This document shows, in pieces, positions 49,466-58,028 of a stretch of DNA of 64,000 nt (position 1 is its first letter; each line of letters begins with the position of its first letter). This stretch comes from CAZCSK01 sp964501265 (GTDB lineage: Bacteria; Actinomycetota; CADDZG01; JAHWKV01). Below the pieces are notes generated by a model that did not search any database, was not told where the DNA came from, and saw nothing but the letters and a program-made list of their open reading frames with translations. The stretch spans positions 7,880-71,879 of the forward strand of contig CAZCSK010000007.1 in the NCBI GenBank assembly GCA_964501265.1, given 5' to 3'. A program made the position numbers and the translations under genes.

Positions 49466-50980
49466 CTAGATCCATCCGCATTTGAGGCCCCCGCACGTGG
49501 AGGACGGGTACCACATGCGGCTTCGCCATAGTTCGTGCGGCAACCCGACTGCCGCGAGAACTGGGTAAAAATAAATGGTCATGAGTCCGACTCCAATGAC
49601 GATAAAGCCAATTACTGCCCATCGTGGTAGGCGGCCAATGTCGCGAAGGGCCGACAAACCTGCTGCCAGTCCGATCATCATGAAGGGTGCGATCGGAGTC
49701 ATATAGAAGAAGAACAGCGGCCTGGAGACGAACAGCCACGGGACATACTGTGCGGCCCACGCGATGGTTACGACCCTTTCGGCGCGCCACTTTCTGAACG
49801 ACCGCCCCAGCAACCACACCCCTGCGACCAGCGCCGCATACCAGGTCGCAACATTGCCGAACGCAAGGATATGGATGGACTTCGATTGTCCCGAAGGGTA
49901 GTAGTAGGCCACGGGCCTGCGCACGAGCGGCCACGTCCATGCTCTCGACTGATAATCGTGATCGGCCTTCAAGGTGAGGTGGTAGTCGAGCATTCGGTCG
50001 TGCAAGTCGACGAACGACGCCGCCGCGCCGAGGGGGCCCTTGATGCAGTTCCCGCCGTCCAACCCGAAAGAACCTCCTGAAACGAGGCGCCCTTTCTCGG
50101 CGTTGGGAACAACAAACGGACAGGACTCTGCGAGCCGGTCTGCGAAATAAACGGAATACGAACTCAAATAGACGACGGCTGGCAGGACCAGCAAAGCAAC
50201 GAGGCCGATGCCGATCTCGCGGCCCCAGCTTGGCCAACGGGACTCGGCTGGGGCCGCATGGTGTTTGTTCTTCATTCGAATGATCCCGATCGACCAAGCC
50301 AATGCGAGCCCCGCTGCCGCGACCAGCGCCATGATGGCCGACCACTTCACCGCCAGGGCCAAACCGAACGAAGCCCCCGCAGCGAAGCGCCATTCCATTT
50401 CCCGCGCGGGCGGGGGCCCGGGTGGGGGCACGGTTGCCTCCCAATTTTCTTTGAAAGCCAGGATGCGCTCGCGGTCGAAGGAAAGAAACATGAACCCCAT
50501 CACGACAAACAGCGCCAGAAAGATGTCCAGCATCGCGATGCGACTTTGTACGATCAGCAGAAAATCAGTTGCCACCAGAACTCCGGCGATACCGGCCGTC
50601 CATCGGTCCCTGAATAGTTTGCGCGTGAGTATGTAAACGGCAACGACGAGAGCGGTTCCCGCAGCAGCGGCGGCGACCCGCCAACCCCAGGATGAGTAGC
50701 CGAACACCTTGATTCCACCGGCGATAAGCCACTTTCCCAGAGGGGGATGAACGTAAGACTGCTCGGTAGCTTGCTCGAGACCGCAGAACTGCTGACTGTT
50801 GCCGATGTAAAGGCACGCATCCTTGGCGTAGTAAGTCTCGTCGAAAACAAGTGCCGGAGGTATCCCGAGCCTGATGAACCGCAGGAGCGCCCCGAGGGAC
50901 GCCAACAGGATTACTATCGTGGTGTCGCGTTTGTTCCATCGAAATCCGGTTGGGGGTGCGACGGTCACAGAAGAGCTCAA
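49466..50980 (-). CDS. PMT-family protein O-mannosyltransferase
   Basis: A 504-residue membrane glycosyltransferase (GT39). The family signature is seen early: ALVFDETYYAKDA (catalytic Asp-Glu) and SYVHPPLGKWLIAGGIKVFG; about ten membrane helices follow, and the loop with WPLVRRPVAYYY is typical. It transfers mannose from a polyprenyl-phosphate donor to exported proteins outside the membrane. It is divergent from the DUF192 gene; the divergent neighbour pair PMT/rsmI is the usual actinobacterial arrangement. Confidence 0.92.
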   Translation of the reverse strand: MSSSVTVAPPTGFRWNKRDTTIVILLASLGALLRFIRLGIPPALVFDETYYAKDACLYIGNSQQFCGLEQATEQSYVHPPLGKWLIAGGIKVFGYSSWGWRVAAAAAGTALVVAVYILTRKLFRDRWTAGIAGVLVATDFLLIVQSRIAMLDIFLALFVVMGFMFLSFDRERILAFKENWEATVPPPGPPPAREMEWRFAAGASFGLALAVKWSAIMALVAAAGLALAWSIGIIRMKNKHHAAPAESRWPSWGREIGIGLVALLVLPAVVYLSSYSVYFADRLAESCPFVVPNAEKGRLVSGGSFGLDGGNCIKGPLGAAASFVDLHDRMLDYHLTLKADHDYQSRAWTWPLVRRPVAYYYPSGQSKSIHILAFGNVATWYAALVAGVWLLGRSFRKWRAERVVTIAWAAQYVPWLFVSRPLFFFYMTPIAPFMMIGLAAGLSALRDIGRLPRWAVIGFIVIGVGLMTIYFYPVLAAVGLPHELWRSRMWYPSSTCGGLKCGWI

Positions 50981-51009
50981 ACTGAAAGAAGTATATCGGC
51001 GACATCCTT

Positions 51010-51354
51010 ATGCAAATGCTCATTTCTAACCGGCCCGGAGACTCGATAGAGGTCACCCCGGCGCGCAGCCGAGCAGCGCGCTTGCGAGGACTGATCGGAA
51101 CGAACGGCGTAGGACGAGGCAAGGGACTGCTACTAAAAGGAAAGCAGGTTCATACCTTCGGGATGAGCTACGCCATCGATGTAATCCACTTGGCTGATAA
51201 CGGATTGATCCTTGAAGTCACAACAATGAGGCCCTTCAGGCTCGGACGGTGGCGCCGCCGGGCAAATTGGATTCTCGAACTCGACGCCGGAGAGGCTAAG
51301 AGGCTCGGCCTGGTCCCCGGGGTAGTGCTCGAAAGAACCCCCCGAATCAAATGA
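51010..51354 (+). CDS. DUF192 protein
   Basis: A 114-residue DUF192-family protein (SRAARLRGLIGTNGVGRGKG, then VHTFGMSYAIDVIHLADNG). The HTFGM...IDV segment is the family core. No signal peptide, unlike many members. Function unknown. Its stop overlaps the rsmI start (ATGA). Confidence 0.85.
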   Translation: MQMLISNRPGDSIEVTPARSRAARLRGLIGTNGVGRGKGLLLKGKQVHTFGMSYAIDVIHLADNGLILEVTTMRPFRLGRWRRRANWILELDAGEAKRLGLVPGVVLERTPRIK

Positions 51355-52178
51355 CTGGCCGGCTCTTTGTTTGCGCCACTCCAATTGGCAATCTCGAGGA
51401 CGTTACTCTGCGGGTGCTGCGCGTGCTGGCAGAGGTGGACCTTGTGGCAGCGGAGGATACGCGCAGAACCCGAAAACTGCTCTCTCGCCACCAGATCAAG
51501 GCGACACTTGTTTCTTATCACGAAGCCAACGAGCGCGCGCAGGCAGAGTTCTTGATCGGCCGTATGAGGGCCGGGATCCGAGTTGCCCTCGTCACCGACG
51601 CGGGAATGCCGGGAATCTCAGACCCCGGTTTTCAAATCGTCCGACGTTGCATCGAAGAGCAAATTCCCGTCGAAGTCGTTCCGGGCGCGTCATCGATCCT
51701 CGCGGCATTGATCGCGTCTGGCATCGGGCCGGCGCGGTTTTGCTTCGATGGTTTTGTACCCAGAAAGGCGGGCGAGCGGATCAAGAGACTTAAACAGCTG
51801 GCCGGTGAGGAAAGGACGGTTGTCTTTTTTGAGGCCCCTTCCCGCGTGAAGGCGACGCTCGAGGCCCTTCTCCAGGTGCTGGGTGATCGAAAGATGGCGC
51901 TTGCGCGCGAGCTCACGAAAGTTCACGAAGAAGTTATTCGTGGAAAAGTGTCTGAGGTACTCGAGCGCATTGGGGATCCGGTATTGGGCGAGGTCGTTCT
52001 GGTCGTCGAAGGCGCGGGACCCCATGCCGGGGGGCTTGAGGTTGCGGTGGCCGAGGCCAAGTCTCTGGTTGCTGGCGGTATGGCCCCCAGCCGCGCGGCG
52101 GCCGAGGCGGCGAAAACCCAAGGCGCGCTACGCCGATCCGTTTACGAGGCGTTGTTGTCCAAGAGTGGTGAAGAGTGA
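51351..52178 (+). CDS. rsmI: 16S rRNA (cytidine-2'-O)-methyltransferase
   Basis: A 275-residue SAM-dependent enzyme that methylates C1402 of 16S rRNA. The family start LFVCATPIGNLEDVTLRVLR and VAAEDTRRTRKLLSRHQI are present, with VTDAGMPGISDPGFQIV and VPGASSILAAL. The C-terminal helix region is normal. Coupled to the DUF192 gene and convergent with the AbrB gene (2-base gap). Confidence 0.95.
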   Translation: MTGRLFVCATPIGNLEDVTLRVLRVLAEVDLVAAEDTRRTRKLLSRHQIKATLVSYHEANERAQAEFLIGRMRAGIRVALVTDAGMPGISDPGFQIVRRCIEEQIPVEVVPGASSILAALIASGIGPARFCFDGFVPRKAGERIKRLKQLAGEERTVVFFEAPSRVKATLEALLQVLGDRKMALARELTKVHEEVIRGKVSEVLERIGDPVLGEVVLVVEGAGPHAGGLEVAVAEAKSLVAGGMAPSRAAAEAAKTQGALRRSVYEALLSKSGEE

Positions 52179-52180
52179 CC

Positions 52181-52453
52181 TCAGGCTTTAGCGAAGGGGT
52201 CCCACGTCGATTCCCCACTGCTCACTTCCGTAACGCAGGGAGTGCACACATGGCGTCCGCGGAATTCCTTGAGATCGGCCTTCGATCCGCAGAAAACGCA
52301 TGCATCTTGACGGGGAGTCAAGATGATCCGCCCGTCCTCGACTGAGATGTCCATTTTGCGGCCATCCCTTAGGCCCATGGTGCGCCGGAGTTCAGCGGGT
52401 AGGACGATGCGCCCGAGATCGTCCACATGGCGAGTCATGCCTGTGCTACTCAT
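52181..52453 (-). CDS. AbrB-like regulator with C-terminal zinc ribbon
   Basis: A 90-residue protein. The N-terminal AbrB/SpoVT swapped-hairpin DNA-binding domain reads RHVDDLGRIVLPAELRRTMG; the C-terminal part has CVFCGSKADLKEFRGRHVCT with a following PC, a four-cysteine zinc ribbon. The start at 52453 (MSSTGMTRHVDDLG) was chosen because the domain begins there. It is divergent from metG with about 55 bases between, as in many actinobacteria. Confidence 0.88.
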   Translation of the reverse strand: MSSTGMTRHVDDLGRIVLPAELRRTMGLRDGRKMDISVEDGRIILTPRQDACVFCGSKADLKEFRGRHVCTPCVTEVSSGESTWDPFAKA

Positions 52454-52507
52454 TGCGGCGATAATATCCCTACTGCCCTGCTGAACAAAAATCGAACGGG
52501 ATCTTCC

Positions 52508-54046
52508 ATGACCAAAGACACTTTTTTCATAACCACCCCGATCTACTACGTCACCGACGAGCCCCACATCGGGCACGCCTACAATGCGATCTCAGCTGAT
52601 TTCATCGCCCGGTACCACCGACTTGCCGGGCACAAGGTTTTCCTCCTGACCGGAACGGACGAGCACGGCCAACACGTAGCCCGGGCCGCGGAGCGCAGGG
52701 GCATGCAGCCCCAAGCCTGGTGCGACGAGATCGTCCCGAAATGGAAGCAGGTTTGGGAGCGGCTTGAAATCTCCTATGACGATTTCATCCGAACGACCGA
52801 GCAAAGACACATCAAACCCGTGGGCGATTTCTGGCAAAAGGTGTACGAAACCGGCGACGTGTACCTCGGCAAATATGAGGGGCCGTATTGCGTCTCGTGC
52901 GAGACTTTTTATCAGCCGGACGAAGTGCCTGGCGGATTGTGTCCGATCCATGAGCGTCCGGTGGAGACCGTCAAGGAGGAGAATTACTTCTTCCGGCTTT
53001 CTGCTTACCAGGACCGACTGCTCGACCTATACGAGAAGAATCCCGATTTCGTCAGGCCCGAGTCGCGTCTGAATGAGGTGGTAAGTTTCGTCAAGTCCGG
53101 GCTGGATGATCTGTCGGTTACGCGCACCTCGTTTACTTGGGGAATTACTGTCCCCTGGGACTCCAACCACATCCTCTACGTATGGATCGATGCCCTACTT
53201 AATTACATAACTGTTCCCGGGTACGGGGCCGACCCCGGCAAATTCGGGCGTCTATGGCCGGCCGACATTCACCTGATCGGCAAAGACATCTTGCGTCACC
53301 ACGCTGTCATATGGCCCGCGATGCTGATGGCCGCGGGAATGGAGTTGCCCAAAACCGTATTTGCTCACGGTTGGCTGACGGTCGGCGGCAAGAAGATGTC
53401 TAAGACCAACGCAACCGGAATCTCACCGCACGAGTTAATCGATGTCGTCGGCGTCGACGGGTATCGGTATCACTTTTTGCGGGAGGGCACGTTCGGACAG
53501 GACGGGTCCTTCTCATGGGAGGCAATGATTGCCCGGTACAACGCCGACCTCGCCAACGACCTGGGCAACCTTGTGAGTCGCGCGCTTGCGATGGTCGACT
53601 CCTACTTCGAAGGGTTGGTTCCCGAACCCGGTGAGGAAACGGAGGCCGAAACCAACTTGAGGCTCGCGGCAACTCTTTCAGCCGCGGAGCTGGACTCATG
53701 CGTACGAAGGCTCGACCTCGGGCGCGGCCTTGTTGGCGTGTTCGAGTTGGTCAAAGCCGCCAATCACTACATAGACGCAGCGGCCCCTTGGAAACTGGCG
53801 AAGGATCCTTCGGGCCGTGAGCGACTCTCGACTGTCCTTTACTCCGTCTGTGAGGCCATTCGTCAGATCGCGCTTCTCATCTCCCCGGCGATGCCCGGGG
53901 CCTCGCGACGGATTCGAGCGCAGCTAGGACTCAACGAAGTTGACGATCGGCCTCTCGATGCGTCGCTTGTGCGCGGCCAGGTGTGGACCGGAGTCAAAGT
54001 CCAAAGGGGCGATTCGATCTTTCCCAGAATCGAACCGGACTCTTAA
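52508..54046 (+). CDS. metG: Methionyl-tRNA synthetase
   Basis: A 512-residue class I tRNA synthetase. HIGH motif in YYVTDEPHIGHAYNAISADF, zinc knuckle CVSCETFYQPDEVPGGLCPI, KMSKS motif as GGKKMSKTNATG. No C-terminal tRNA-binding extension, which is normal for this short form. ATG 52508 fits the family N-terminus (MTKDTFFITTPIYYV). tatD follows after 5 bases. Confidence 0.95.
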   Translation: MTKDTFFITTPIYYVTDEPHIGHAYNAISADFIARYHRLAGHKVFLLTGTDEHGQHVARAAERRGMQPQAWCDEIVPKWKQVWERLEISYDDFIRTTEQRHIKPVGDFWQKVYETGDVYLGKYEGPYCVSCETFYQPDEVPGGLCPIHERPVETVKEENYFFRLSAYQDRLLDLYEKNPDFVRPESRLNEVVSFVKSGLDDLSVTRTSFTWGITVPWDSNHILYVWIDALLNYITVPGYGADPGKFGRLWPADIHLIGKDILRHHAVIWPAMLMAAGMELPKTVFAHGWLTVGGKKMSKTNATGISPHELIDVVGVDGYRYHFLREGTFGQDGSFSWEAMIARYNADLANDLGNLVSRALAMVDSYFEGLVPEPGEETEAETNLRLAATLSAAELDSCVRRLDLGRGLVGVFELVKAANHYIDAAAPWKLAKDPSGRERLSTVLYSVCEAIRQIALLISPAMPGASRRIRAQLGLNEVDDRPLDASLVRGQVWTGVKVQRGDSIFPRIEPDS

Positions 54047-54051
54047 ATCAA

Positions 54052-54807
54052 ATGTGGGTCGACACCCACTGTCATCTCGACGCGATCGACGAAGAGGCCG
54101 ACGCTATCGTGCGCCGCGCTCTTGCAGCTGACGTCGATGCGATCGTCACGGTGGGCACGGACGTAGCGACGAGCACGGCCTCGGTGGAACTTGCCGGTCA
54201 ATTCTTGTCGGTTTGGGCAGCGGTGGGAATTCATCCTCACGAGGCCAGCGGGTTTTCCCAAGAGGGATTGGCGGAAATCCTCGCGCTGGCATCACGGCCC
54301 AAGGTAGTAGCGATCGGGGAGATCGGCCTGGACTTTTATCGGGACTACGCGCCGCGGGATTCACAGATCGAAGCATTTCGCTCGCAACTGGAACTGGCGG
54401 CTCAGTGCGACTTGCCGGTGATCATCCATGTCCGCGATTCATTTGATGAAGTGATCGAAGTGCTGGGCGACGTCAGTCCCGACGTGAGGGCGGTGTTTCA
54501 CTGCTTCAGTGGCGGTGCGGTGCAGGCGCAGCGGGCCCTTGAGCTGGGTGCTTACATATCGTTCGCAGGCAACGTCTCGTATAGCAAAGCCGAGTCTCTG
54601 CGCGAAGCGGCCCGCGCAACCCCGCTTGACCGGATTCTTGTCGAGACCGATTCGCCCTATCTTCCCCCGGTGCCCCACCGAGGCAAACGCAACGAGCCCG
54701 CATTCGTGAAGTGGACGGGCGTGGCGCTGGCCGAGGCTCTAGGAATCCCGGTCGAAGACCTTGCGGAAGTCACATCAAGAAACGCCCGTCAAGCCTTCCT
54801 GCTCTAA
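54052..54807 (+). CDS. tatD: TatD-family deoxyribonuclease
   Basis: A 251-residue metal-dependent hydrolase with the TIM-barrel plan of TatD DNases: VDTHCHLDAIDEEADAI at the start (metal His), AIGEIGLDFYRDYAPRDSQI, PVIIHVRDSFDEVIEVL, FHCFSGGAVQAQ and VETDSPYLPPVPHRGKRNEP (metal Asp). It follows metG as in most actinobacteria. A hairpin lies after the stop. Confidence 0.94.
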   Translation: MWVDTHCHLDAIDEEADAIVRRALAADVDAIVTVGTDVATSTASVELAGQFLSVWAAVGIHPHEASGFSQEGLAEILALASRPKVVAIGEIGLDFYRDYAPRDSQIEAFRSQLELAAQCDLPVIIHVRDSFDEVIEVLGDVSPDVRAVFHCFSGGAVQAQRALELGAYISFAGNVSYSKAESLREAARATPLDRILVETDSPYLPPVPHRGKRNEPAFVKWTGVALAEALGIPVEDLAEVTSRNARQAFLL

Positions 54808-54820
54808 CCCCCGCCCCGTG

Positions 54821-54840
54821 GCCCCCCTAATGGGGGTGGC
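54821..54840. terminator. Shared hairpin between tatD and pheA
   Basis: CCCCC-TAAT-GGGGG (54823-54836) with flanking GCC/GGC complementarity sits in the 35-base gap between two convergent genes, a place where one hairpin can serve both strands. No T-run is seen. Confidence 0.45.
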
Positions 54841-54842
54841 TC

Positions 54843-55655
54843 CTAGGGGAGTGCCGAGGCGTAGGTTCCCAAGACTCTCGTGAAGGTTGTGTGGGCGGTC
54901 AGAGCCATCAGTGCCTCGATCATCTCGGCCCCCGTTGCCGGTGCCTCGACGTCTGCGTAGAAAACGTATTCCCAGGGACGGCCGGGTCGCGGCCTCGATT
55001 CCAGTTTGCTGAGGCTTATGTGTCGCTCCGCGAACGCCCCGAGGCAGCGATACAGGGAACCCGCCACATGCCCAGCTCCGAAGACGATTGAGGTCTTGTC
55101 CGGATTGCCGAGCGGCTCCGCTTGCTTAGAAATGACTCCAAATCGTGTGTAATTGTCGGGGTAGGTTTGGATGTTTTCCGCGAGAACTTGGAGGCCGTAT
55201 AGATCGGCAGCTCGACGGGATGCGATCGCTGCCATCCGCTCGAGTTTGTTTTTAGCGATCCTCTTGGCCACGCCTGCCGTGTCGTAGTCGGACCGAACCG
55301 CGGCTCCCAGCGACACGAGAAACTCTTCGCATTGGGCGATGGCCTGCGGATGCGAGACGACTTCGTCGAGGTCGTCGAGCGTGGTCCCCGGCAACGCGAG
55401 CAAACAATGATTCACAGAGATGATTGTCTCTGCCACTAGGTGCAGACAGTGCTTTAGAAAAAGGTCGTATGTCTCGTTGATACTGCCCGCCTGCGAGTTT
55501 TCGATGGGAACCAGCCCGGCATCCACTCCGCCAGCTTCCACCGACTCGAACACCTTTCTTATCGTCGAAGTGGGTTGCAATTCGGTGTCGGGGAAGAGGC
55601 TCTGGGCGGCTTCTTCGGAATAGGCGCCCGCCTCGCCTTGATATGCGACTGTCAT
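54843..55655 (-). CDS. pheA: Prephenate dehydratase
   Basis: A 270-residue enzyme of phenylalanine synthesis. The N-terminal catalytic part reads VAYQGEAGAYSEEAAQSLF with LVPIENSQAGSINETYDL and VVSHPQAIAQCEEFL; the C-terminal ACT domain carries SLSKLESRPRPGRPWEYVFY, which binds phenylalanine for feedback inhibition. The ATG at 55655 was chosen because the family starts TVAYQGEAGA; eight further residues are possible. Convergent with tatD. Confidence 0.94.
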   Translation of the reverse strand: MTVAYQGEAGAYSEEAAQSLFPDTELQPTSTIRKVFESVEAGGVDAGLVPIENSQAGSINETYDLFLKHCLHLVAETIISVNHCLLALPGTTLDDLDEVVSHPQAIAQCEEFLVSLGAAVRSDYDTAGVAKRIAKNKLERMAAIASRRAADLYGLQVLAENIQTYPDNYTRFGVISKQAEPLGNPDKTSIVFGAGHVAGSLYRCLGAFAERHISLSKLESRPRPGRPWEYVFYADVEAPATGAEMIEALMALTAHTTFTRVLGTYASALP

Positions 55656-55880
55656 GTGACAAGGATAGAGCCCGAACACCAGTTCCCAACGAAGTTTGCC
55701 AACCTCCAGGGCCCCTGATAGTTTCGGGAGTCAGTGAGAGGGGTATCGAACAGCTGGACGAAACATATGCAACTCTCTGCATAGACGACAAATCTGACGG
55801 GAGCCCATCGAGGATAAATGAAGAATTCCTTCCGGATTGCGGCCCCTCAAGGCGGTCGGATTGTTGTCGTACCCCCCTGC
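55656..55880. other. Intergenic stretch with no supported gene
   Basis: The first 225 bases of the 353-base gap between pheA and the G5 protein gene. Short open frames here have no family features. I see nothing I can name. Confidence 0.5.
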
Positions 55881-56008
55881 TATAGTCCTTTCAGTCGCCG
55901 TCAGTTCGACGGAGACACAAAACGCCTGTGGAGCGGGAAGCTCTGGCCAAGACGGCAACGTGTTGGCGAAACTGCCCTCTGTGAAGCAGGAACCGGACAG
56001 CAAAGCTC
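55881..56008 (+). promoter_or_regulatory. Putative promoter and structured leader of the G5/RlpA-like gene
   Basis: TATAGT at 55881-55886 (preceded by TGC) is a likely extended -10 box. The following 120 bases fold into several hairpins: GTCGCCGTC with GACGGAGAC, GAGC with GCTC, GCCAA with TTGGC, CTGC with GCAG. In many actinobacteria this locus has a c-di-AMP (ydaO) riboswitch ahead of a resuscitation-promoting factor; the consensus of that riboswitch was not found here. Confidence 0.4.
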
Positions 56009-57103
56009 GTGAGAGATTTGCATAAGTTCCGGGGAACGGTTTTACGGGTCATTCTCACCTTCGCCTTGGCCGTGACTTGCACGGCCTATTTTATGGCCGA
56101 GAAGACGGTGACCCTTGCAGATGCGGGCAGCACCAGATCGGTTACGACTTACGCACCCACCGTCACCGCTGCTTTGACGCGACTCGGCGTGGACGTAGGC
56201 CCCGGAGACCGCTTGATGCCCGACGGGGCAGCCGCTTTGGGTGCGCGAGAAAAAATCGAGGTTCGCCGGGCCCGCGACGTCGTCGTTGTGCTCAACGGCT
56301 CGCGCAGGATCGAGAGGGTCACGGGCCGCACGGTGGGCGAGATTCTAAAAGAGATTCAGATCGCCGCCGAGGGCGCCTACTTGCACCCGTCCGCGGGGGC
56401 TTCTCTGGCAAAAGGTGAAGCAGTTGTCGTCGCCCAGCCCTTCGAAGTCAATTTGATTCGCGACGGGGTTTCCCAGTCCGTTGTCACCAATGAGTTGACC
56501 GCCGGGGCTCTCTTGCGGCGCCTCGGCGTGACCTTGGGTCCCGCAGACAGGGTCGAGCCGAGCATCGTCGCTTATCCCGCGGCTGGATCCACCATCAAAA
56601 TCGTACGCGTCAAGGAGATCGTCGAGAAAGTGAACTCCAGAATTGCGTTTGGACGGGCGACAGAGAAGACAGCCGCACTCGACCTCGGCGTGCAAAAAGT
56701 CAAGACACCAGGAGTAGAAGGAATTCGGACCAAGTCGTACCGCGTTCTCTATGAGGACGGCAAGGTTCGGCAGAGGGCGCTGCTCAAAAATGAAGTGACC
56801 AAGCCGCCTGTTGATGAGGTAACACTCGTTGGTACCCGGCGCCCGGTGCTTCAGGTTGCGACTAACTCTCAAACAGGTAAGGCAACCTGGTATGCAACGC
56901 CCGGTCTTACGGCCGCGCATCGAACGCTGCCATTCGGAACGATAGTCAGAGTGACCAACCTGGCAAACGGCAAACAGGTCACCGTGACCATCCGCGATCG
57001 CGGGCCGTATGGTGACGGAAGAATCATCGATCTTTCCGATACCGCCTTCAAAGAGATCGCTGCTATATCCACGGGAGTGATTAACGTCAAGATCGAGTGG
57101 TAG
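56009..57103 (+). CDS. Cell-wall protein with DUF348 repeats, G5 domain and RlpA-like C-terminus
   Basis: A 364-residue exported protein. N-terminal membrane segment (about 8-28), two or three DUF348/ubiquitin-like repeats (VTTYAPTVTAALTRLGVDVG; RVTGRTVGEILKEIQIAAEG; VTNELTAGALLRRLGVTLGP), a G5 domain (about 205-290, YRVLYEDGKVRQR) and a C-terminal double-psi barrel of the RlpA type (GKATWYATPGLTAAHRTLPF, then IRDRGPYGDGRIIDLS). In this gene order most actinobacteria have RpfB; here the Rpf domain is replaced by an RlpA-like domain that probably acts on peptidoglycan. The start is GTG. Confidence 0.88.
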   Translation: MRDLHKFRGTVLRVILTFALAVTCTAYFMAEKTVTLADAGSTRSVTTYAPTVTAALTRLGVDVGPGDRLMPDGAAALGAREKIEVRRARDVVVVLNGSRRIERVTGRTVGEILKEIQIAAEGAYLHPSAGASLAKGEAVVVAQPFEVNLIRDGVSQSVVTNELTAGALLRRLGVTLGPADRVEPSIVAYPAAGSTIKIVRVKEIVEKVNSRIAFGRATEKTAALDLGVQKVKTPGVEGIRTKSYRVLYEDGKVRQRALLKNEVTKPPVDEVTLVGTRRPVLQVATNSQTGKATWYATPGLTAAHRTLPFGTIVRVTNLANGKQVTVTIRDRGPYGDGRIIDLSDTAFKEIAAISTGVINVKIEW

Positions 57104-57150
57104 CAGAGCGGGGGCTCGGGGGGTAGCAGCCGCCCAGTCGTATGACTCGG

Positions 57151-57182
57151 GCGCGCCAGAAGCTGCGAACCCCCGAAATCAA
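57151..57182 (+). repeat. 32-base duplicated sequence, copy 2
   Basis: Second copy (30 of 32 identical) of 40697-40728. It ends exactly at the base before the rsmA ATG. Confidence 0.6.
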
Positions 57183-58028
57183 ATGGGGCTCAAGGGGTTA
57201 GACCCGCTTACACCCACTGCGGTCCGCGATTTGGCGCGCCGACACGGCATCCGCCCGTCAAGATCTCTTGGGCAAAACTTCGTTATCGACCCAAACACAG
57301 TTCGGCGGATAGTCCGCCTTGCCGAGGTGCAGTCGGACGAGTCGGTTGTCGAAGTGGGGGCAGGCCTAGGCACTCTGACGTTGGGTTTGGCGGACGTCGC
57401 CAAGCATGTTCTTGCAATTGAGGTCGACCGCCGACTAATTCCCGCGCTTGCGGAGGTTGTCGGTGACGCCGTCAACGTCGAAATCGTGGAAGCCGACGCA
57501 ATGGATCTTGATTTCTCGGGTTTGCTAAAGGGTCATCCGCACCGCTTCATTTCCAACCTGCCGTACAACATAGCGACGCCACTTGTCGCCGGTCTCCTTG
57601 AATCCACTCCTCTGATCACCGACTTCACGATCATGGTGCAGCGTGAAGTTGGTGAGAGGCTTGCGGCCAAACCCGGTTCGAAGACGTACGGGGCGGTGAG
57701 CGTGTTGGTTGCGTATCACTGCGAGACGCGAGTTTTGGGCCGTGTCCCCTCGACCGTGTTCTGGCCGCAGCCAAAGGTGGAGTCGGTGCTTGTCGGCCTG
57801 CGTCGCCGCTCGCCGCCCGTCGACGTCACCTGCGAGCAACTGATGAAAGTCGTGCGTGCATCCTTCGCGCAGAGACGTAAGACTGCACGCAACTCCATCG
57901 CGGCGATCCTTGATCTGCCAACCACCGATGTCGCGAGGGCTCTCGCCGAGGCGCAGGTTCCGCCTGATTCACGGGCCGAGTCGTTGAGTCTGCAGGAATT
58001 CGCGAGGATCGCCAAGGCCCTGCGATGA
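57183..58028 (+). CDS. rsmA: 16S rRNA dimethyladenosine transferase
   Basis: A 281-residue SAM-dependent enzyme (KsgA) that dimethylates A1518 and A1519 of 16S rRNA. Motifs: RPSRSLGQNFVIDPNTVRRI, VVEVGAGLGTLTLGLADVAK (SAM site), and FISNLPYNIATPLVAGLLES (catalytic NLPY). Its stop overlaps ispE by four bases. No obvious Shine-Dalgarno is seen before the ATG because the 32-base repeat lies there. Confidence 0.94.
   Translation: MGLKGLDPLTPTAVRDLARRHGIRPSRSLGQNFVIDPNTVRRIVRLAEVQSDESVVEVGAGLGTLTLGLADVAKHVLAIEVDRRLIPALAEVVGDAVNVEIVEADAMDLDFSGLLKGHPHRFISNLPYNIATPLVAGLLESTPLITDFTIMVQREVGERLAAKPGSKTYGAVSVLVAYHCETRVLGRVPSTVFWPQPKVESVLVGLRRRSPPVDVTCEQLMKVVRASFAQRRKTARNSIAAILDLPTTDVARALAEAQVPPDSRAESLSLQEFARIAKALR

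Noticed and set aside
49461..49474. Perfect 14-base palindrome TGGATCTAGATCCA
   Set aside because: It lies at the very end of the PMT gene, its centre is the stop codon region, and no partner gene or repeat supports an operator; probably chance.
55881..56008. c-di-AMP (ydaO) or cobalamin riboswitch
   Set aside because: The conserved boxes I know for these classes are not present; only generic hairpins remain.
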